From Botrytis cinerea B05.10 (taxonomy: Eukaryota > Ascomycota > Leotiomycetes > Helotiales > Sclerotiniaceae), in NCBI RefSeq assembly GCF_000143535.2, contig NC_037319.1:1054001-1118000 (forward strand): a stretch of DNA of 64,000 bases. Reading direction: 5' to 3'. Positions 59,025-64,000 of the stretch are shown piece by piece (position 1 is the stretch's first letter; each line of letters starts with the position of its first letter). The notes under the pieces are model-generated. The model saw only the letters and a list, made by a program, of their open reading frames with translations, made no database searches and was not told the DNA's origin. Position numbers and translations under genes: made by a program.

Positions 59025-59421
59025 ATGGTAAGATATATCCAGTCCGCGTGTAGCTGATTTTTCGCAACCTGCGCTGAAAGTTATACTAACATTCGCAGCT
59101 CGATCAACTAGTTGGCCTCGCGATGCTTGTCGCTGCTTCCGTCGTCTTCCTCTACTACACTATTTGGACTCTACTTATGGTACGGATATTATGCCCTCGT
59201 CAAGAAAGGGGTTTGAAGCTAACTGCAGGATCCAGCCATTCGTCGACTCCGATCATCCTCTCCAAAACGTATTCCCTCCTCGAGTCTGGGCAATCAGAAT
59301 ACCTGTCATCCTTATATTGTTGGCATCGGCTGTTGTCGGGTCCTTTTTGAGTGTGGTCATGATCAGAAGCAACAGAAAGAAGGCTGCCAAAGCGAAAGCT
59401 GCTTTGAAGAAGAAGGCATAA
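59025..59421 (+). CDS. DPM2: Dolichol-phosphate mannose synthase regulatory subunit Dpm2
   Basis: Three exons, 59025-59027, 59099-59179 and 59236-59421, give 89 residues. Exon 1 contributes the start codon alone: ATG is followed at once by GTAAGA, and the next exon opens LDQLVGLAMLVAAS in frame. The second join gives LLM/PFVDSDHPLQNVFPPRVWA, the Dpm2 core. Two membrane helices and a Lys/Ala-rich tail complete it (human DPM2 is 84 residues). Dpm2 stabilises the Dpm1 catalytic subunit and the GPI-GlcNAc transferase in the ER membrane. Without the one-codon exon an internal ATG at 59123 would be wrongly chosen, losing the N-terminal eight residues. Confidence 0.9.
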
Positions 59422-61445
59422 ATGGGTTATACTGGGGCGGATTTGGTTAATGGGATTGGTGTTGCGGCAGCACAATAATGCTATATTTACATGATATCGA
59501 ACTCACTGTATGCTCGCCTGGTAGTCAGTGGGAGCCCGTGGAAAATTTGGCGCAAATTGTGGAAAGGTTGGGCGTGAGTTTTTTTGGCATTTGTGAGGAA
59601 TTTATATATGCATAAAATACCCACGATAAGCAGATGTCTATTTTCAGTCTATGCACTTGGTGATGATAATGGTATCAGTTGGCTCAATCGAACTTCTATG
59701 TGTTGTCATGAGCGAACTATGAACGCGGTCGTCGGCTTTGCATTCCGGCATAATCTGAAATCCTAGTAACAACAAAACTGCTTGACGCCAGCAACAACGG
59801 GTTCGCTGTACCTGCAGGAGACGTTGTTCTATTGCTACTTGACAATCGAGCTAGCGATATCCTCCTCTTCTAACGTGGCTAATTTACTGAGATCTACGAT
59901 GCATCCTGCCTTCATGAACATCAGTCAAATTTACAAAGTAATTCACAAAGTGATGTTCGGTCCAGATGTGCCTCAATTGAAGGCCGGAAATGTATGAATA
60001 GTTACCAGTCTGGAGATGTCTCAAGTGCCCTGGCTCTGTTTGATCCACGGTACAGTTTATGCTCGGTACGCTCAAATGGTTAAAAGGGGGCTAGTTATGT
60101 GGCCCATTGTGGTGTATTACTCAGGTAGCTGCCGCTAGAGCCAATGGATCTAATACATATACAATAACTCGATATGAGCACATGTTGCCTGCTCCAGAGA
60201 TAAGTAGACAGAGAGGAAGGAGATCTACAGAGAAGCGAGAGTTATTATTAGTCTACCAGTCAATCATCTTCCTCCTGTGAATCCGTCTATGGTCACGGAT
60301 TCCAGCAGTAGATGTGATAGGTAATGAACACTTGGTCCCATGACTCTCATCGAGCTGATATCAAACGTCATCAATACCAAGCTGACACTATTTGAGAACT
60401 TGTCTGAGGGCGGCGGGAATCAGCTGCGAGGGAGGGCAAAGCTCTTTGATAGACAGACTAGGTACCTGATGACCGTGTCTATCAGCGAGATGTTTAAAGT
60501 ATTAAGGAGAATGGCATCGAATACGACGCATATTGCGGTGTAGCATCGGGATATGAAAGTATCGCCTCTATTGATCGGGAGCGGCTATAATTAGCACAAA
60601 AGAACAATGAAAAGGCATTTCTGGTGGTGACAATGGAATGGAATGGAATGGATGCACTCCGCCATGCTTGCTGGGTAGGCCAATAGATAGGCAGGCAACG
60701 TGAATAACAACAATAGCAAAGTGTTTGGTATGATATGTGTGTGTGTGTGTGTGTATATCGTACATGTAGGAGAGTAGTCGACACCAGGGCAGGGAGCGGT
60801 AGCCACCACAATCATCGACGCAATGGATCAAAGAACAAAATAGCTTTTGCGTACACTTCCGCAACTCAAGGACGACAACTTGGTTATATATCCATTAGCT
60901 TCCACGAGTCTGCATACACAAACCTTTATCCTGCATATCTGAATCACCCATCCGTTGACTGATACGGTCAACTCGTGCCCAGGTGTACATGATCTCCCCA
61001 CTCTTGGCGAATGCCCCTCTTCATACCGCAAACATATGCCAACCAGACTGCGATACCAGATCAGATAGCCATCCAGCCAGCCAGCCATCCAGCCCGGCTC
61101 AGATTCAGGAGCTCTTTATGAAGGAGGGAAGGGAGAGCAACAACAACCTACAAACACAAATACATCGTTTTATCAATATTCATTACCTTCCCTAAAGACG
61201 CTTACAAACACGCATCCTTTAAAATACATTCTTTATTATTCAAATCTTCCCGCGCGTTATCCTGAATTCTGATTGTTCAGGAAGCCCGGGAAACTATCAA
61301 GTGTCAGACATCCGAAACACCTTACGACCTCATCATCGTGTCAACCTCGATCAACCCGAGTCCTGGACTACAAACACACTACATCTACATTACATCAACT
61401 ATAGAAACTCGCAAGTCTCTTTGATAGGACTTTATAACCATTTGA
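59422..61445. other. Spacer upstream of the BCAS3-domain gene
   Basis: About 2 kb without a supported gene. A GT run lies at about 60735-60753 and GGAAT pentamers at about 60634-60650. The frames over the GT run encode Thr-His or Val-Cys repeats and are artefacts. The stretch just upstream of 61446 is CA-rich, as in other leaders here. Confidence 0.5.
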
Positions 61446-64000
61446 ATGCCCCCCTCATACGACAACGAAACCAACAACAATTCAAGCGGAACATCACAAT
61501 CTAATAAAACTGGCAAAGGCGCGTCCGCTGGAGTGCAGATTCCCACCAAGAACGGCAAGAAGAATGGGTCGGCGAGGGATGGCGGCGGTGGTTCTGGAGG
61601 AATTATGGCTGCGGTGACGAAGAATAATGCCGCGAAATCGTGGGTTTCTTCTTTCGTAAAGACTCTCCTCAACATACCTGTTTGCTAATCTGCCATCTCA
61701 TGTAGTAAGAACAAATCTCCCGTGGTGACTCCTCCAACACCATCTCCAGAGACGACGCCAGTTGTTTCCATACAAGATGAAAGTTCCGTGACATCACCTA
61801 TGTTGGAGGCCCTATCGTCCACCTCTCAGGGTTCTTCTGTCACGCACCATACAAATGAATGGGCTAAGGATATTCCAGCGTTTTCCAGTTCTCCGAATAA
61901 CCTTATCAGTCTCGGCGAATCGCCGCCTACTCTGCCATCTTCATACGAGGACAAGATTACGAACTACGGCTATCCCGCGAAAGAACAAAAAGGGTCTCCC
62001 AATAATCACATTCCCTTATCTTCTTCGCCAATAAGTACACTAGGCCGTAGAAGACCTGTGAGCTACCAAATGGATGGAAACCTCCCATACAGTCCTGAAG
62101 AATATCACTCCGCGCTGGCTTATGCAGCTCGACGTACCTCGAGCTATTCACAACAATCACAGGCGATGCGATATAATCCTTATCCGCCACTCCCACATCA
62201 ACCTCAAGCCCACTTCCATGGAGCGCCTGATACCAATCTTATGCTGTCACCAAGAACTCCGGGCCTGGTCCCTGGTGAGAAAGGCTTTTTTTGTGGATTT
62301 GATACTTATCCGGCTCAAGATACAAACAAACCTCCAAACAGCGTGATTGTCACTGGATTTGAGGGTGGACTTAGTGTTCATAATGTTACGAAGAGAGGTC
62401 TCAATAGAATCCTTACTTTAGATGGGTTGAGGGGCGGGGTTTACAATACCAAGATCCTTCCGTGGAATGCTTCATCGGAACTTGCTTTCCAATATCCTTT
62501 GATCGCGGTCGTTGTACACGGTCCCGTTCGAACAATTAGTGACAGCTCCAGCGCCGAACACACTGCGTCTTCAGAAATTCCTCCCGCTGCAGTTGACGAA
62601 GAGGGTTCAAATTCCCCGCGACTACCAACCCGCTCTGTCAACGGCGACAACGATGATGATTTGATAGACTATTATCAAACAACCGTGGAAATATATTCCT
62701 TGAGTACAAAGAAACATATTGCCACCCTACTATCTACTCCAAAAATTCACGTACCAATACCTCCATCGAGCCCATTGTTCACAGCACCAGCCCCTATGGG
62801 TTCTTTGACAATCCGAGCGGATCGGGGCAACGTTGTCGTAGCTTCCGGTATTACTGGCGAAACATGGATCTTTCGGCAACGGGATGGTAGTGAGAAAGTC
62901 GAGTTCAAGTGTATTGGAAAGGTATGGACAACCGTTCAACATGGTCTTTCCGTAGATCCCGCTGTTTTCAACAACGTCGCTGAAGGTGGACGTCAAGCTG
63001 AGGCTAGTCCACGATCTCAATACAAAGCCTCAATACTATCTTTGAATGGACGTTGGCTAGCTTATTGTCCATCAGCAGCAACTTCTCAAATCTCACTCCG
63101 TGCTACCATTCCTGAAAGCCTCGCAACAGGGCGCGTCCCTGGCTTGAATTCACAAGCTCCACCTCATCTTCCTGCCGTAAACTGCCTAGTGGACACTCCT
63201 GGTGGTGAAGGGGTACTGAAACAAGTTCTTCAAGCGGCAACACAAGGAATTGTTGAAATTTCAGGCTATGTTGGCAAACAAGGTGCTCAGTATTGGAATA
63301 ATTATTGGAACAAATCTACACCCCAGCAAACGAACAGTGGGAACGGGTACCCAGCGCCCCAGAATATTTCGCCTCAATTCCCTCCTACGCATGGAATCAA
63401 TAGCCAAGCGAGCACTACAAGTAAGGATCCTGGTCTGATATCAATTCTAGACTTGGACTCGCTCGCCCAGCAAACTTCGGGATCTTCAATTCACCCGTTG
63501 GCTACTTTCCCCGTGCCTCACGGATGTAGTTTCTTGTCACTTGCGCCTAGCGGTCTAGCGTTGTTCACGGCCAGTAGTAAAGGCGATGTTCAGTTTGTCT
63601 GGGACCTTATGCGATTGCACTATTCAAGGTCATCTCTCCTGAAAGGGGCGAGCTCCCAAAATGGAGGACTACATGGGCCACACGTACGACAGATTGCACA
63701 ATTCTCGCGCATGACTATTGCAAGAATTGTGGATGTCGTATGGACTGCACCGCACGGTGAGCGTGCTGCGATGGTTACTGAGCCTGGAACGGTTCATATC
63801 CTCGATCTTCCAGCTAGTGCTTTTACCTGGCCTCCACCACGGCGACGCATTCACTCCGAAAATTCCGAGCAGGTAACTCCTGATGCTAATAGTGCTGCGC
63901 TTTCTGCTGTTGGGGTGGCCTCAAGTGCCGTGTCGTCATTATGGACCGTGGCTAGACCTCTGGTAGGTTCCCGCCGGCGTCGAAGTAGTGTCGGCATTCC
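61446..64000 (+). CDS. BCAS3-domain WD-repeat protein, 5' part (runs off the window)
   Basis: Exon 1 is 61446-61639; exon 2 starts at 61706 and stays open to the window edge (829 residues seen, C-terminus missing). The N-terminus is Ser/Asn/Gly-rich and followed by a disordered Pro/Ser region to about residue 260. A WD40 propeller then starts near VIVTGFEGGLSVHNVTKRGL. Later blades include GSLTIRADRGNVVVASG, SLNGRWLAYCPS, and FLSLAPSGLALFTASSKGDV followed by VWDLMRL. The adjoining VRQIAQFSRMTIARIVDVVW block is the start of the BCAS3 domain. BCAS3 works with PHAF1 at the phagophore in animals, binding phosphoinositides; fungal members are little studied and an autophagy link is inference. An unspliced reading would stop at 61688. 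Confidence 0.82.

Overview
The window is nuclear DNA of a filamentous ascomycete. The supporting observations are densely packed genes with short GT-AG introns (mostly 47-112 bp, GTAAGT-like donors, CTAAC-like branch sites), typical fungal families (BNI4, STB3, CWC22, SWC5, DPM2, DHA1 and allantoate-type transporters), CT/CA-rich leaders and many microsatellites in long AT-rich spacers. A Leotiomycete (Botrytis/Sclerotinia-like) is my best guess, but that is an inference from overall style and not from a marker gene. I found no bacterial operon, rRNA, convincing tRNA, CRISPR array or intact transposon.

Layout. 0.6-2.9 kb: a divergent pair, glutathione S-transferase kappa (-) and an HSDL2-like short-chain dehydrogenase (+). 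Both end in a peroxisomal PTS1 tripeptide (AKL and SKL) and they share a 381-bp promoter. 4.2-6.2 kb: tRNA-dihydrouridine synthase DUS1 (-). 7.4-10.2 kb: a BNI4-like septation/polarity scaffold (-). 10.2-17.8 kb: an unusually long 7.6-kb spacer with no gene I can support. 17.8-18.9 kb: SWC5 (+). 21.4-25.0 kb: a membrane acyltransferase (-) divergent from a mitochondrial-type NAD kinase (+).

25-38 kb is the accessory-looking part. It holds a small secreted protein with eight cysteines (+), an allantoate-permease-type transporter (-), a decaying multi-exon gene with a stop and two frameshifts (-), a DHA1-type transporter (-) and a second short-chain dehydrogenase (+). 39.7-64 kb returns to conserved genes: STB3 (-), TOP3 (-) divergent from a DUF1295 membrane reductase (+), an unrecognised 336-aa coiled-coil protein (+), a 70-residue single-pass membrane protein (-), a 680-aa Cys-motif/coiled-coil protein (-), CWC22 (-) divergent from DPM2 (+), and the 5' part of a BCAS3-domain WD-repeat protein (+) that runs off the right edge.

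Most genes here needed exon joining. The splice sites given were chosen because phases match exactly and conserved motifs are restored; none is supported by transcript data. The genes do not form one pathway. The clearest functional link between neighbours is the peroxisomal pair at the left end.
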